NCBI GenBank assembly: GCA_963783145.1
Contig: CAWAMM010000007.1
Coordinates: forward strand, 806,001-870,000
Direction: 5' to 3'
Length of the DNA: 64,000 nt
From: DATGKG01 sp963783145
GTDB taxonomy: Bacteria; Desulfobacterota; Binatia; Binatales; Binataceae
The translations under genes were made by a program, and so were the position numbers. Under the pieces are notes generated by a model that saw nothing but the letters and a program-made list of their open reading frames with translations, was not told the origin of the DNA and searched no databases. Numbering within the stretch: the first letter of the stretch is position 1; each line of letters starts with the position of its first letter. Shown piece after piece: positions 16,611 to 26,141 of the stretch.

Positions 16611-18551
16611 ATGGTGAAAAGCACAATGGGAGTTGGTCGCGGGGTGTGCTGGCGAAATTTGTTAATCGCCGCATGCGCCGGGATCGCAACGCTGTGGACC
16701 TCCGCAGCAAACGCAACAATCACGCAGGGTGACTTCTCGGTGTTCGGGTTCTTCGAAACCCGAGAGGCAGGTCGATGGGGTGAGGGCGGCTCCAATGGCG
16801 CCAATGTCCCAACCACCTTTACCGGAGGAAGCCTCAAAAATACGGTAACCCACTACGGATGGGCGGCGAGTTCGACCGGCGGCAGCTTCGATTTCAACCA
16901 TTGGGACCTGGTTGAGATGCGCCAGCTTGCCGATATCCGACCCGACTATCACATGGTGAAGAACTACAAGTTCATGGGTCGGCTCGACACCCTGGTGTTG
17001 AAGGATGCGGACTTCTTCGCCTTTTATCGGCCCTGGTATGATGCGTTCGGAAGTCTAAAAGACCGGGGAGTGGCGCAGGCAGACCGTGATTTTAACTTGG
17101 ACGAATACAATCAGCATTCCATCCAGCAGGAATATGTCCGCAACGACCTGCGCGAATTCTATGGCCAGCTGAACTTTACCGACAACTTCTCGATGCGTGT
17201 CGGAAAGCAGCAGGTCATCTGGTCGGAAGCCGATGCGCTGTCCGGCACTGAGCTCACGAACTCGTCGGACCTCTCGTATCACTGGACTCATTTTGAATCG
17301 GCGGAAAATCTGCGCAAGAACGTCCGGATGGTCAAGCTCAACTACATCCTGCCGGACTTTCTCAAGACCGCGAATAACGAAGCGGAAGGCTTCTGGATTC
17401 CCGGCGACTACGAGGGTAACGGCGCGGTGGTCTCCACCGACATCCGCGACCCCTACTGCCTGCGCCTGCCGCTCAATTCCTGGGCGACTCCAGGCACATT
17501 TCCGAACGGTAACAACCCTCCAAGCCCCCAATCCACTTTCAACCTCGAAGGGCAGCCGGTCGGGTACAAGACTCTGGCGGACCTTCAGTACGTCGCGATG
17601 GAACCTCTCAATCTCGGGGCTGGAAATGGTTGGTTTCAAAAAAATGTGTTCGCGGCGAACGGACCTCCGACCAATTCGATCCTGAATAGCGAATTCGGCT
17701 TCCGCTATTCCTCGCTGCTCCCGGTCGGCAATGGCCTGCAGATGAGCGCCATTTACCTCTACGAGGCGCGTGATTCGCGATTCTCGCTATGCTCCTCGTG
17801 TACCGCAGCCTTCACGCGGGCAGCGTCTAATGGCGGTCGCGGAGGACCGAAGGTTCCCTACGCCAGATTTTTTAACGGAATCTACCTTGCGGAAGGTGTC
17901 AACCAACTCGCTCCAACGCAACTCAACAGCTTCGGAACGCTGCAAGTACCGGATGTCACCGACTATCGCCGCAATCACTTCTTCGGCCTCACCGGCACCT
18001 ATTACGACAAAGACCTGACCGACATCGTGTACCGCTACGACGTGTTGTACGCCCCCAAAGTTGGCATCTACCTCGCGAATCCAACTACCCGCGGGAGCGT
18101 GACGGGTACCTCCAGCAGCGCGTGGACGGAAATGACCCGCTGGATTGTCGCCGGCGACCGGCCGACCTACATCCCGTGGATTTCCAAGCAGCACACCTTC
18201 ATCGTGGCCCAGTACGTTAACACCTGGTATCCCGACCGGCCTTTCGGCGCCTGTCAGGGCGTCTTCGGGACCAACGGCAAACTGCGCGAGGACAGCAACT
18301 TTGCCTTTCTGGCGGCGACCAACTGGCTGGTCAATGGTCAGCTGACCTCGACCAACGCGTTCGTCTGGGACATCGACGACAATACCGGCGACCTCGGCAG
18401 CACCAATGTCTATCGCTACTCGCGCAACGTCCTGCTGGGCGTCAACGCGATCTGGTACATGGGACGCAGCGGCCGCTTCACTGATCCGTTCTTCCAGAGC
18501 GTCAACCAGCGCATGAGCGAGCTCGAGGCGACCTTCAGCTACGAGATCTAA
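16611..18551 (+). CDS. DUF1302-family outer-membrane beta-barrel protein
   Basis: 646 residues. A signal peptide ends near SAANA. The mature chain is rich in alternating aromatic/polar strands and holds the DUF1302 hallmark FSMRVGKQQVIWSEADALSG after a conserved region with DLREFYGQLNF. The C terminus ends with aromatic strand ATFSYEI. These proteins are large, porin-like outer-membrane barrels often found beside genes for lipid or hydrocarbon use. Transport of hydrophobic substrates is an inference. It is monocistronic: a strong terminator follows 24 bases after the stop. Confidence 0.85.
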   Translation: MVKSTMGVGRGVCWRNLLIAACAGIATLWTSAANATITQGDFSVFGFFETREAGRWGEGGSNGANVPTTFTGGSLKNTVTHYGWAASSTGGSFDFNHWDLVEMRQLADIRPDYHMVKNYKFMGRLDTLVLKDADFFAFYRPWYDAFGSLKDRGVAQADRDFNLDEYNQHSIQQEYVRNDLREFYGQLNFTDNFSMRVGKQQVIWSEADALSGTELTNSSDLSYHWTHFESAENLRKNVRMVKLNYILPDFLKTANNEAEGFWIPGDYEGNGAVVSTDIRDPYCLRLPLNSWATPGTFPNGNNPPSPQSTFNLEGQPVGYKTLADLQYVAMEPLNLGAGNGWFQKNVFAANGPPTNSILNSEFGFRYSSLLPVGNGLQMSAIYLYEARDSRFSLCSSCTAAFTRAASNGGRGGPKVPYARFFNGIYLAEGVNQLAPTQLNSFGTLQVPDVTDYRRNHFFGLTGTYYDKDLTDIVYRYDVLYAPKVGIYLANPTTRGSVTGTSSSAWTEMTRWIVAGDRPTYIPWISKQHTFIVAQYVNTWYPDRPFGACQGVFGTNGKLREDSNFAFLAATNWLVNGQLTSTNAFVWDIDDNTGDLGSTNVYRYSRNVLLGVNAIWYMGRSGRFTDPFFQSVNQRMSELEATFSYEI

Positions 18552-18575
18552 TTCCTAACCTGATTCGCTTACCGA

Positions 18576-18610
18576 GGCGGCTGCGGGACCACCGCAGCCG
18601 CCTTTCCTTT
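18576..18610 (+). terminator. Rho-independent terminator
   Basis: A perfect 11-bp stem GGCGGCTGCGG (18576-18586) / CCGCAGCCGCC (18592-18602) with a 5-nt loop, followed by TTTCCTTT. It ends the DUF1302 transcript. Confidence 0.93.
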
Positions 18611-18728
18611 GTGCGCCCAGCAGCGCGATTCGTCTTCGTAGCTGCACTTCAAAGGTTGCCGGCCGGTTGTCTTCCCGCGCCTCGATGCTAGTACAATTCG
18701 GTTCGCGGCAGGCAACCGGGAGGAAAAG

Positions 18729-19874
18729 ATGCCCGAGCGCAGCGAATTCGAGGTCATCATTATCGGCGGAGGGATTGCCGGAGCATCGCTGGCGTATTTT
18801 CTCACCGAGCGCGGCATAACCGATCTCGCGCTACTCGAGCGCGAGAGCCAGCATGGCTATCATTCGACCGGACGGAGTGCTGCCACCCTCGTCGAGAAGG
18901 ATCCGGTTCCCGCGGTCCAGCAACTCAAGGCGATGGGTGGCAAGTTCCTGCGCAATCCGCCTGAGGGGTTCAGCGACAACCCTCTCCTCAATCCCTGCCC
19001 GGTGATGTTGCTGTACCGGCGCGACAATTTGGGGCAATTCGATGTCGCCGTCGAGGCACTTCGCCGCGACCGAATCGCTTTCGAGGTCCTCAACGCGGCC
19101 GAGGCCATCGAGCGAGTTTCTGTGCTGGCCCTCCATCGGTCGGAGCGCGCGATCGTACTTACCGCCGACGGCCGCATCGATGTGCATGAACTCCTGACCA
19201 GCTACCTGCGGCATGCACGCGGGCGTGGCGCAACGATTCGTACCTCCAGCGAAGTACGCGAGCTGATCGTCGAAGGCGATCGTTGCCGAGGAGTCGTGAC
19301 CGATGCCGGGAAGCTCACCGCTCGATGGGTTGTAGACGCCGCCGGTGCCTGGTCCGGCCAAATCGCGCAGCTTGCCGGCGCCGCCGATATTCGATTGGAG
19401 TCGCGACGGCGCACCATTGTCACTTTCGCGTCTCCACCGAATCTCTCAGTGAGCGGATGGCCCTTCCTCATCAGCGAAGCCGATCAGATCTACTTCGCGC
19501 CCGAATCCGGCGGTCTGCTGCTGAGCCCGATGGATCAGGAGCCGATCGCGCCGTGCGATGCGCAGCCTGACGATGAGGTGATCGCCGCCGCAATGGAACG
19601 TCTGCGCACACTCGCACCAGCCCTTGTACCTACAAGCTTGAAACGCAAATGGTCAGGGTTGCGGACATTCTCGCCAGATTCGATTCCAGTGGTCGGTGAG
19701 GATCCTTTCATCAAGGGATTTTTCTGGCTCGCGGGTCAGCAAGGATTCGGCATCGAGAGCAGTCCCGCGATCGGACAGATCGCCGCAGACCTGATTGCGC
19801 GAGGTATTACTGATCGCTTCGACGCATCGATTCTCTCGCCCCTGCGCTTCACAGCGACCTCATCATCTCGCTAA
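18729..19874 (+). CDS. FAD-dependent oxidoreductase, DAO family
   Basis: 381 residues. The N-terminal dinucleotide motif VIIIGGGIAGASLAYFL (~9-25) is followed by LLERESQHGYHSTGRSAA, and the C terminus has the FAD-contacting GFFWLAGQQGFGIESSPAIG. This is the D-amino-acid oxidase / glycine oxidase fold, which oxidises amines or amino acids with FAD. The GGAGGAAAAG ribosome binding site is ideal. It heads a small plus-strand unit with the CMD gene, next to eutBC on the opposite strand, so amine catabolism is a reasonable inference. Confidence 0.88.
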   Translation: MPERSEFEVIIIGGGIAGASLAYFLTERGITDLALLERESQHGYHSTGRSAATLVEKDPVPAVQQLKAMGGKFLRNPPEGFSDNPLLNPCPVMLLYRRDNLGQFDVAVEALRRDRIAFEVLNAAEAIERVSVLALHRSERAIVLTADGRIDVHELLTSYLRHARGRGATIRTSSEVRELIVEGDRCRGVVTDAGKLTARWVVDAAGAWSGQIAQLAGAADIRLESRRRTIVTFASPPNLSVSGWPFLISEADQIYFAPESGGLLLSPMDQEPIAPCDAQPDDEVIAAAMERLRTLAPALVPTSLKRKWSGLRTFSPDSIPVVGEDPFIKGFFWLAGQQGFGIESSPAIGQIAADLIARGITDRFDASILSPLRFTATSSSR

Positions 19875-19903
19875 AAGGTTTCATTTGTCATGCGGAGGTC
19901 CCG

Positions 19904-20461
19904 ATGAGCCTGGTTCCATATCCAGATCAATCAAGCTTGTGCGAGGAAGCGCGCGACGCGCTCGCGCAGGCGCCCGTGCTGCTCAACATCTTCAAGATGA
20001 TGGCGAATGCCGACACCTTGATTGTACCGGTGACGCGCCTGGGCGGCGCGATTCTCAGCCGCCAGAAGCTCGATGCTAAGTTGCGTGAACTCGTTATCCT
20101 ACAGGTCGCTCACATCGAAGGGGGCGAGTATGAATGGATTCAGCACGTGCCGATCGCGATCGCGGTTGGCGCCACGCAGGCGCAGGTCGAAGCGATAAAA
20201 AGTCAGGCGCTCGATGCGCCGAGTCTCACGCCACTGGAACGGCTCACGCTGCGATTCACCGAGCAGGTCATCAATCGCGTGAAGGCCGACGAGAGTGTCG
20301 TGAGCGAGCTGATGCAGTTGCTTTCACCGAAGGAGATCGTCGAACTTATCTTCACCATCGGGTTCTACATGATGGCAGCGCGGCTGACCGAGACGACACG
20401 CACCGACCTCGATCCTCCGGCGGGAACCAAGGTCCTCGATGCGCTGAAACGCCAAGCCTAA
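19904..20461 (+). CDS. Carboxymuconolactone decarboxylase (CMD) family protein
   Basis: 185 residues with the all-helical AhpD-like CMD fold. The core motif is KLRELVILQVAHIEGGEYEWIQHV, where the usual CxxC of AhpD is absent and His/Glu are kept, as in decarboxylase-like members. GGAGG lies just upstream of the ATG. It is 29 bases after the DAO gene, so probably co-transcribed. Its stop overlaps the stop of the convergent VOC gene by 4 bases. Confidence 0.85.
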   Translation: MSLVPYPDQSSLCEEARDALAQAPVLLNIFKMMANADTLIVPVTRLGGAILSRQKLDAKLRELVILQVAHIEGGEYEWIQHVPIAIAVGATQAQVEAIKSQALDAPSLTPLERLTLRFTEQVINRVKADESVVSELMQLLSPKEIVELIFTIGFYMMAARLTETTRTDLDPPAGTKVLDALKRQA

Positions 20462-21327
20462 GTAGCAGCGCGCGCCGTAGCGGCGCGGCGTGCGCGTTCG
20501 GGATCCCCGGACCACATCCACGCTTGCTCGGTGCGGCTGACGCCCACCAGCACGCCGTTGAATGCGGTCGGATGAATGAAAAGCTCGGGCATCCCGGCCT
20601 GGTCGCGCGGGCGCGGCGCGAATTTCGATCCGCGCGCTTCGAGTCGCTGTGCGAGCGCATCGACATCGTCGGTCTCGACGAAAAACATGTACAGCGAATC
20701 GCCGCGCTTGCGATGGAAGCGGCCCATCGCTTTTTCGTAGTCGGTGATTTGCGAAATCTCGATGCGATCGAGGCGCTGTGGCGGATTGAACAGCGTCAGT
20801 GTGCCGGTGTAACCGAACTCCGGACTGGTGATGGGACTGAACTTCGAAGAATCGAGGCTGAAAGTCTTCGCGTAGTGGTCCGATGCGGCGCGCCAGTCGC
20901 CTACGACATTCGTAACCTCATAGATCCACTTAATCGCGCCGACCGGATTGCGCTCATGGTGCGCGCTCAGCACCGCATTGATTCCAAATGTCGCTTTGGG
21001 ATCGAGATAGAGTTGGCCCGAGGCGCGCTCGAAGCGGACGCCGTGCGCACCCAGGTGTCGCGCGGCGGCATCGAGGTCCTCGACCGAGAAGCCGGCCCCA
21101 TAAAGTCCGCCCTCATACTTCGCAACGAAGTCCGCAACTGGTCCCGCGCCATCAGCTTCCAGCAATTCGATAAGGCTGCTGCCTGCCTGCATCGTGGAGC
21201 GCTTCGCGCGCAGGATCGAAAGATCGTCGCGGCGCAACAGTTCGGCGCCGAATACTTCCACGACAACCCGCTCGGCGGCAGCGTTATCGCGCACCGCGAT
21301 TTGAACTCGATCCACGCACTTCAGCAT
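20458..21327 (-). CDS. Two-domain VOC (glyoxalase/dioxygenase) family protein
   Basis: 289 residues with two betaalphabetabetabeta modules: VDRVQIAVRDNAAAERVVVEVFGAELL at the N terminus, and KWIYEVTNVVGDWRAASDHYAKTFSL plus YMFFVETDDVDALAQRLEARG in the second half. Metal-binding His/Glu positions typical of VOC enzymes are only partly evident, so the reaction (dioxygenase, isomerase or lyase) is not assigned. It lies at the end of a minus-strand run that includes the SnoaL-like gene and eutBC. Confidence 0.8.
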   Translation of the reverse strand: MLKCVDRVQIAVRDNAAAERVVVEVFGAELLRRDDLSILRAKRSTMQAGSSLIELLEADGAGPVADFVAKYEGGLYGAGFSVEDLDAAARHLGAHGVRFERASGQLYLDPKATFGINAVLSAHHERNPVGAIKWIYEVTNVVGDWRAASDHYAKTFSLDSSKFSPITSPEFGYTGTLTLFNPPQRLDRIEISQITDYEKAMGRFHRKRGDSLYMFFVETDDVDALAQRLEARGSKFAPRPRDQAGMPELFIHPTAFNGVLVGVSRTEQAWMWSGDPERARRAATARAAT

Positions 21328-21338
21328 CGATGTTTACC

Positions 21339-21752
21339 CTACTGGAGTTGCGGTTCTGAACCGGGCGGCTCCATCACCGGCGACCCGTGATGCATCACCA
21401 TGAACCATTCGTTGCCGACGCGCTCGAAAACGTTGGTGGTGAGCACCTGGGTTTTCATGGTGCCGTCGTAGCCGCGCTGAGTGAGATTCTCCTCGACCAC
21501 CACCACTGCGAGATCGCCGGTCATGATAACGTCAACATCACCGATCTCGAAACTCATCTGGAAAACGCCCTCGAAGATGCGCTCCCAGCTTTGCATCACC
21601 GGCCCCCATCCTGACAGCTTGCGCCATCCGGGATGGATGCAAACGATCTGGCGATCCTTGAGCCAGACCTTTTCCATGTTCTCGAGGTCGAGACTTTCGA
21701 AGGCGCGATAGAACTTGCGGTTCGCTTCGACTACTGCTTCGTGTTCGGACAT
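21339..21752 (-). CDS. SnoaL/NTF2-like protein
   Basis: 137 residues, an NTF2-like alpha+beta cone. The start EAVVEANRKFYRAFESLDLENMEKVWLKD and the strand VCIHPGWRKLSGW are characteristic of the SnoaL_3 group. Probably a small enzyme or ligand-binding protein, with unknown substrate. The ATG is 12 bases upstream of the VOC gene's start region, so they likely share a transcript. Confidence 0.82.
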   Translation of the reverse strand: MSEHEAVVEANRKFYRAFESLDLENMEKVWLKDRQIVCIHPGWRKLSGWGPVMQSWERIFEGVFQMSFEIGDVDVIMTGDLAVVVVEENLTQRGYDGTMKTQVLTTNVFERVGNEWFMVMHHGSPVMEPPGSEPQLQ

Positions 21753-21813
21753 TTGGAACCCGGCGTTGGGATGTGAATCAGCCTAGCCGCCGAGTGATAT
21801 CGCCGCAAATGGG

Positions 21814-22542
21814 CTATTCCGGCGGGAGCTGCGCGGCGAGCTTGGCGCCGGTGGCGCGATGATGAATCGCATCGTCGATGAGCCCGGCGATTTTCTTCGC
21901 CGCCTCGCGAATTGGAATTCCACCGCGATGGATATTCGAGATGACGGTGCGATCCGGCTCCAACGAACTCAACCGCGGACGATAGATGACATACGCGCTG
22001 AGGCTCTCCGCAGTCGCGAGGCCCGGGCGCTCGCCAACGATCATGCAAATCACCTCGGGCCGCACAATCTCGCCAATATGATCCTCGATTCTGACGCGCG
22101 CGTTCCTGACGAATATCGGGTTCAGGAGGCGGTATTTCTCCTCCAGTGCCTTTTTCAATGCGCCCATCAATGGTCCTGCGTTGGCTTCCACAGCCGCCGA
22201 GGAAAGACCATCGCCGACGAAGATCAACACCGATGGTTTCGAGGTTCCTTTCTTTGAGACGGGCTTATGGAGCGCTTTGAGCTTCGCGATTGCGTCGGCG
22301 CGCAATCGGCGGCCATGCTCGGGACGATGAAGAAAGTCATCGCGCGTGGAGGCTTCGCTTTGGAGCTCGACAAGACCATTTCTCCGCGGCCAGTCGCTGG
22401 AGACCTCGGTCATCACCGCATCGACGGCGCGCGCATGGTCGGCGCGAAACTTCAGCAGCGCGGCGGTCTTGTAACGCGCACCGGCTCTGCCGACATCCAG
22501 CCGCGCCGGCGTTTCTGCGCCACCAGGCTCAAGCCTCCTCAT
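21814..22542 (-). CDS. eutC: Ethanolamine ammonia-lyase small (light) subunit
   Basis: 242 residues, close to the usual EutC length. The start TPARLDVGRAGARYKTAALLKFRADHARAVDAV is typical of the B12-binding light subunit. Later LIFVGDGLSSAAVEANAGPL and VCMIVGERPGL-like segments are family signatures. With EutB it forms the adenosylcobalamin enzyme converting ethanolamine to acetaldehyde and ammonia. The ATG overlaps the eutB stop (ATGA). No eutA reactivase or microcompartment genes are present in the window. Confidence 0.95.
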   Translation of the reverse strand: MRRLEPGGAETPARLDVGRAGARYKTAALLKFRADHARAVDAVMTEVSSDWPRRNGLVELQSEASTRDDFLHRPEHGRRLRADAIAKLKALHKPVSKKGTSKPSVLIFVGDGLSSAAVEANAGPLMGALKKALEEKYRLLNPIFVRNARVRIEDHIGEIVRPEVICMIVGERPGLATAESLSAYVIYRPRLSSLEPDRTVISNIHRGGIPIREAAKKIAGLIDDAIHHRATGAKLAAQLPPE

Positions 22543-23909
22543 CTCGTTCTGTTGACGAGCGAAGGATCGCCGGCGCGGCGCGTGAGTTTCCCATCACGCA
22601 GAATCCCGCGCTCCTCGCACCATTGTTCGAATTCCGGCGCCGGCCGCAGATTCAGCACCGCGCGCAACGCTGCCGCATCGTGAAAACTCGTAGACTGGTA
22701 GGAGAGCATGACGTCATCGCCCATCGGCAACGCCATGAAATAATTGCATCCGGCGGCGGCAAGCAGCAGAGCGAGATTTTCGCAATCGTTCTGATCGGCG
22801 CGCGCGTGATTGGTGTAGCAGGCGTCGGCGCCGAGCGGCACCCCGAGCAGCTTTCCCATCATGTGATCTTCCAGGCCCGCGCGCGTGATCTGCTTCGCAT
22901 CAAAGAGATATTCCGGCCCAATGAAGCCGACGACTGTGTTAACCAAAAACGGATTGTAGCGTCGCGCGAGGCCATAGCATCGCGCCTCAAGCGTCACCTG
23001 GTCCGCACCCTCGTGTGCATCGGCGGAAAGCTCCGAGCCCTGGCCGGTCTCGAAGTACATCAGATTGGGCGCGTCGAGCGCACCGCGCTCGCGAATCGCG
23101 CGATAGCTTTCATCCAGCATCGCGACGTTGATCCCGAATCCGCCGCACGCCTTCTCGGTACCCGCGAGGCTCTGAAACAGAATGTCGATTGGCGCGCCGA
23201 TTTCGAGCGCGCGCATCTGGGTGGTGACGTGGCCGAGCAGGCAATTCTGGGTCGGGACTCCCGTGCGCTCGATGATCTCGGCGGTGAGGTCGAGCAGGCG
23301 CTTGAGATTGGCCGGTTCATCGATGCAAGGATTAATGCCGATCAACGCGTCGCCGCTTCCATACGCAAGGCCCTCGTAGATCGACGCCGCAATCGCATCG
23401 GGATCGTCTCGCGGATGATTCGGTTGAAGACGCGTCGAGAGTCGTCCGCGCAAACCGATGGTGGTGCGCGCCCTGGTAACAACCCGAACCTTGGCGCCGA
23501 GGGTGATCAGATCGAGATTCGATGACAATTTTGCAACAGCCGCGGCGATTTCACCGGTACATCCGCGCCCGGCTCGCGCGATCTGCTCCTCGTTGGTTTC
23601 GTCATTGAGCAGCCATTCGCGAAATTCGCCGACGGTCTTATTCGCGATAGAGTCGTAGGCGGCACGATCGATCGCATCGTCGGTGACGCGAGTCACCTCG
23701 TCATGTTCATAGGCCACCACCGGATTCTCGCGCAGGTCACGCAGGGTGAGCTCCGCGAGGACCATCTTCGCAGCAACGCGTTCCTGTTCGGATCGCGCCG
23801 CGATGCCCGCGAGTTCATCACCGGAGCGCGCTTCATTGGCGCGCGCGAGCACCTCCTTGATGGATTTGAACTGATAGGATTTCCCGAACAGACGGGTCGA
23901 CAGTTTCAT
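22539..23909 (-). CDS. eutB: Ethanolamine ammonia-lyase large (heavy) subunit
   Basis: 456 residues, matching EutB. Hallmarks are IGINPCIDEPANLKRLLDLT, PTQNCLLGHVTTQMRALE, the FETGQGSELSADAHEGADQVTLEARCYG block and FLVNTVVGFIGPEYL. It contains the TIM-barrel active site that binds ethanolamine. It is coupled to eutC by a 4-base overlap. With a DAO flavoenzyme, CMD and SnoaL-like genes around it, this cluster probably handles ethanolamine or related amino alcohols in the cytosol, not in a microcompartment. Confidence 0.96.
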   Translation of the reverse strand: MKLSTRLFGKSYQFKSIKEVLARANEARSGDELAGIAARSEQERVAAKMVLAELTLRDLRENPVVAYEHDEVTRVTDDAIDRAAYDSIANKTVGEFREWLLNDETNEEQIARAGRGCTGEIAAAVAKLSSNLDLITLGAKVRVVTRARTTIGLRGRLSTRLQPNHPRDDPDAIAASIYEGLAYGSGDALIGINPCIDEPANLKRLLDLTAEIIERTGVPTQNCLLGHVTTQMRALEIGAPIDILFQSLAGTEKACGGFGINVAMLDESYRAIRERGALDAPNLMYFETGQGSELSADAHEGADQVTLEARCYGLARRYNPFLVNTVVGFIGPEYLFDAKQITRAGLEDHMMGKLLGVPLGADACYTNHARADQNDCENLALLLAAAGCNYFMALPMGDDVMLSYQSTSFHDAAALRAVLNLRPAPEFEQWCEERGILRDGKLTRRAGDPSLVNRTR

Positions 23910-23928
23910 CTAAGGTTCCGGCGGCGCC

Positions 23929-24294
23929 CTAGAAGTGGAATACGCGGACCGATTTTATCCGTTCGCGCTCCCATTCGATGAGTTCCAGTACGTGCGCCGG
24001 CTTATCAGTATCGAGATTCGAATGTCGGAGATATTCGACGGCGGCGCTGGTATCGCTTTCGACCACCGAAACAATCTCAAAGCGCAGTGTGGTGAACCTC
24101 GCCGTTGCGCGGCGCGCGTATTCGCGAATCTGGTCGCGCCCCTTGAGCACCGAAGCTTGCGCCTCCGGATAGAGCTGACTTACGACCGCGCTGGCATGAG
24201 TTGCGTCGCGCGCATACAGCGCTGCGACTTTATCGGGATTGCAACTTTCCCACGCCGCTGCCCATGCCATGACGCGGGTGCCTGGCGTTGACAT
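23929..24294 (-). CDS. SnoaL/NTF2-like protein
   Basis: 121 residues with the NTF2-like pattern: helix VMAWAAAWESCNPDKVAALYA, then DATHASAVV, LKGRDQIREYARRATARF and a C-terminal VLELIEWERERIKSVRVFHF strand. Unlike the gene at 21339 it is of the short nuclear-transport-factor type. It sits 19 bases upstream of eutB and just after the CocE gene in the minus-strand run. The function is unknown. Confidence 0.82.
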   Translation of the reverse strand: MSTPGTRVMAWAAAWESCNPDKVAALYARDATHASAVVSQLYPEAQASVLKGRDQIREYARRATARFTTLRFEIVSVVESDTSAAVEYLRHSNLDTDKPAHVLELIEWERERIKSVRVFHF

Positions 24295-24307
24295 CGAGGT
24301 CCTCCTT

Positions 24308-26056
24308 CTACCGCCGCGCTGGAATCACCGGCAGCACCAGGTGCGAGGCGAAACCGCGATGGTGCATCACGGTCTGAATCGCCGGCCGGGTCTCCGCATC
24401 GGCGAACAACGGATGGCCGGTATTGGGATTGCGATCGAAGCGTGGAAAATTGCTGGAGCTGATTTCCAGCCTGATGCGGTGTCCCTTCTGAAATAGGTTC
24501 GAGGTCGACCACATATCGATGGTGAATTCCGTGGTCTCACCAGGAGCCAGCATCTTCTCGTGCGCAAATGATTCGCGGAAGCGCGCGCGAATGATGCCAT
24601 CGGTGAGATTGCGGGCGAAGCCGCACGGATTCACATCGACCAGCTTGGCGGTGAAGTCGGTGTCGGGCGCCGAGGATGAGGCATAAAGCACCAGGCGCAC
24701 CGGACCCGTTACCTCGAGGTCTTGCTCCAGTGGCTCGGTCGAGTAGATGAGCACGTCGGCGCGGGTTTGCACCTCGCGCTGATCCCATGCGCCGCCCTGC
24801 AGCGCGCCCGGATAGCAGCACAGCCCGCCGCCGATGGTGGGTGCGGGATCGAGCGGGTTGTAGAGATATACGTCCGCCGGTTCATCGCCGGGGGGCGCGG
24901 TGGAAAGCGCGCCGTCATCGAGAGCGGAGTGCGCGCGGCCGCGGCTATGCAGATAGAAGCGGCGAAAATCGGTTCCCGGCAACGGCCATTCTTTTTCGTC
25001 GCGCCACTGATTGATGCCCATGGTGAAGACGCGTACCGGCGATTCCGCATCGAAACCGTTCTTGGCGCCCTTGAGCCAATGGTCGAACCATCGCAGCTGG
25101 ATGCCATCGAGGTCGATCGAAATCGGGCTCGACGCCATCCCGAAGTCGACGCTGCCGACCAGGTTCGCGAGCGGGACCGCATGATGCCACGGGCCGAGCA
25201 TCAGCCGCTGGCCACGCCGCGCGCCATCGTTTGCGCCGTTCTCGCGCATGCCGGTGTAGTTGCGAATGGTGCCGCCCTGAAAGATGTCGTACCAACCGCC
25301 GATGTTGAGCGCGGGTACCGTGATTTTGTTGTGCTGCTCTTCGATGCTGAGCGCTTTCCAGTATTCGTCGTAGCGTGGATGATCGAGCCAGTCGAAGAAG
25401 TAGGGCGCGCCCTTGCGAAACATCGGGAAGTCGCGCAGCGGCAGAAAGTCCATCTTCTCGCGCATCCGATCGATCGATCCGACGGTCGTACCGAGCTCGG
25501 CGAGTAGCGCGCTATCCGAGCGATTTTGATCGCGCTCGCGCAGCAGCCTTGCTGGCGCCAATGCGCCCATCGTCCAACTCACGTTGAAAAACAGCGAGAA
25601 CGCGCCGCCCTGGTAAGTCCATCCGTCGTGATAGTCGCTCGCGGTAATCAGGGGCGAGATACATTTCAAATGAGGCGGCGCGTGGGTCGCGGCGAGCCAT
25701 TGCGTCGCGCCCATATATGATGCGCCGTACATGCCGACGTTGCCGTCGGACCATGGCTGGCGCGCCGCCCATTCGACGGTGTCGTAACCATCGCGCGCTT
25801 CGACCGTGAAGCAATCCCATACGCCGTCGGAGGCGAAGCGTCCGCGGCAATCCTGGATCAGCACGTTGTAGCCGGCGCTCGCGGCGCGCAGCGAATCCAT
25901 CGTAAGCGCGAACACCATCGGCATCGCTTTATTGTAGGGCGTGCGATTGATGATGACGGGGAGCTTTTCAGAGCCGTCCGGACGAAACAAATCGCCGCGC
26001 AGCACACATCCGTCGCGCATCGGGATTTCGATGTTTTTCTCAAAGATGACTTTCAC
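24308..26056 (-). CDS. CocE/NonD family X-Pro peptidase-like hydrolase
   Basis: 582 residues. The N-terminal alpha/beta hydrolase domain has MYGASYMGATQW with nucleophile Ser113 in the GxSYxG elbow, preceded by VLIQDCRGRFASDG. A C-terminal jelly-roll domain follows (FTAKLVDVNPCGFARNLTDG, HRIRLEISSSNFPRFDRN). Family members cleave acyl-proline peptides, cocaine esters or acyl-amino-acid esters. The start is GTG at 26056 with GGGAG 11 nt upstream. No signal peptide. It heads the minus-strand run that ends with the VOC gene. Confidence 0.92.
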   Translation of the reverse strand: MKVIFEKNIEIPMRDGCVLRGDLFRPDGSEKLPVIINRTPYNKAMPMVFALTMDSLRAASAGYNVLIQDCRGRFASDGVWDCFTVEARDGYDTVEWAARQPWSDGNVGMYGASYMGATQWLAATHAPPHLKCISPLITASDYHDGWTYQGGAFSLFFNVSWTMGALAPARLLRERDQNRSDSALLAELGTTVGSIDRMREKMDFLPLRDFPMFRKGAPYFFDWLDHPRYDEYWKALSIEEQHNKITVPALNIGGWYDIFQGGTIRNYTGMRENGANDGARRGQRLMLGPWHHAVPLANLVGSVDFGMASSPISIDLDGIQLRWFDHWLKGAKNGFDAESPVRVFTMGINQWRDEKEWPLPGTDFRRFYLHSRGRAHSALDDGALSTAPPGDEPADVYLYNPLDPAPTIGGGLCCYPGALQGGAWDQREVQTRADVLIYSTEPLEQDLEVTGPVRLVLYASSSAPDTDFTAKLVDVNPCGFARNLTDGIIRARFRESFAHEKMLAPGETTEFTIDMWSTSNLFQKGHRIRLEISSSNFPRFDRNPNTGHPLFADAETRPAIQTVMHHRGFASHLVLPVIPARR

Positions 26057-26141
26057 TATGGTTGACTCCCGCTTCTAATGGGCTTGTAGCGCTTCCCTCC
26101 TACGCGCATCAACTGCCGATGTGTATGATAGCGACAGATTT

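Noticed and set aside
20134..21390. Plus-strand frame of 418 codons across the VOC gene
   Set aside because: No domain; it is antisense to the VOC protein and overlaps the CMD gene in another frame.
22290..23525. Plus-strand frame opposite eutBC
   Set aside because: It shows no domains and lies fully antisense to clear eutB and eutC.
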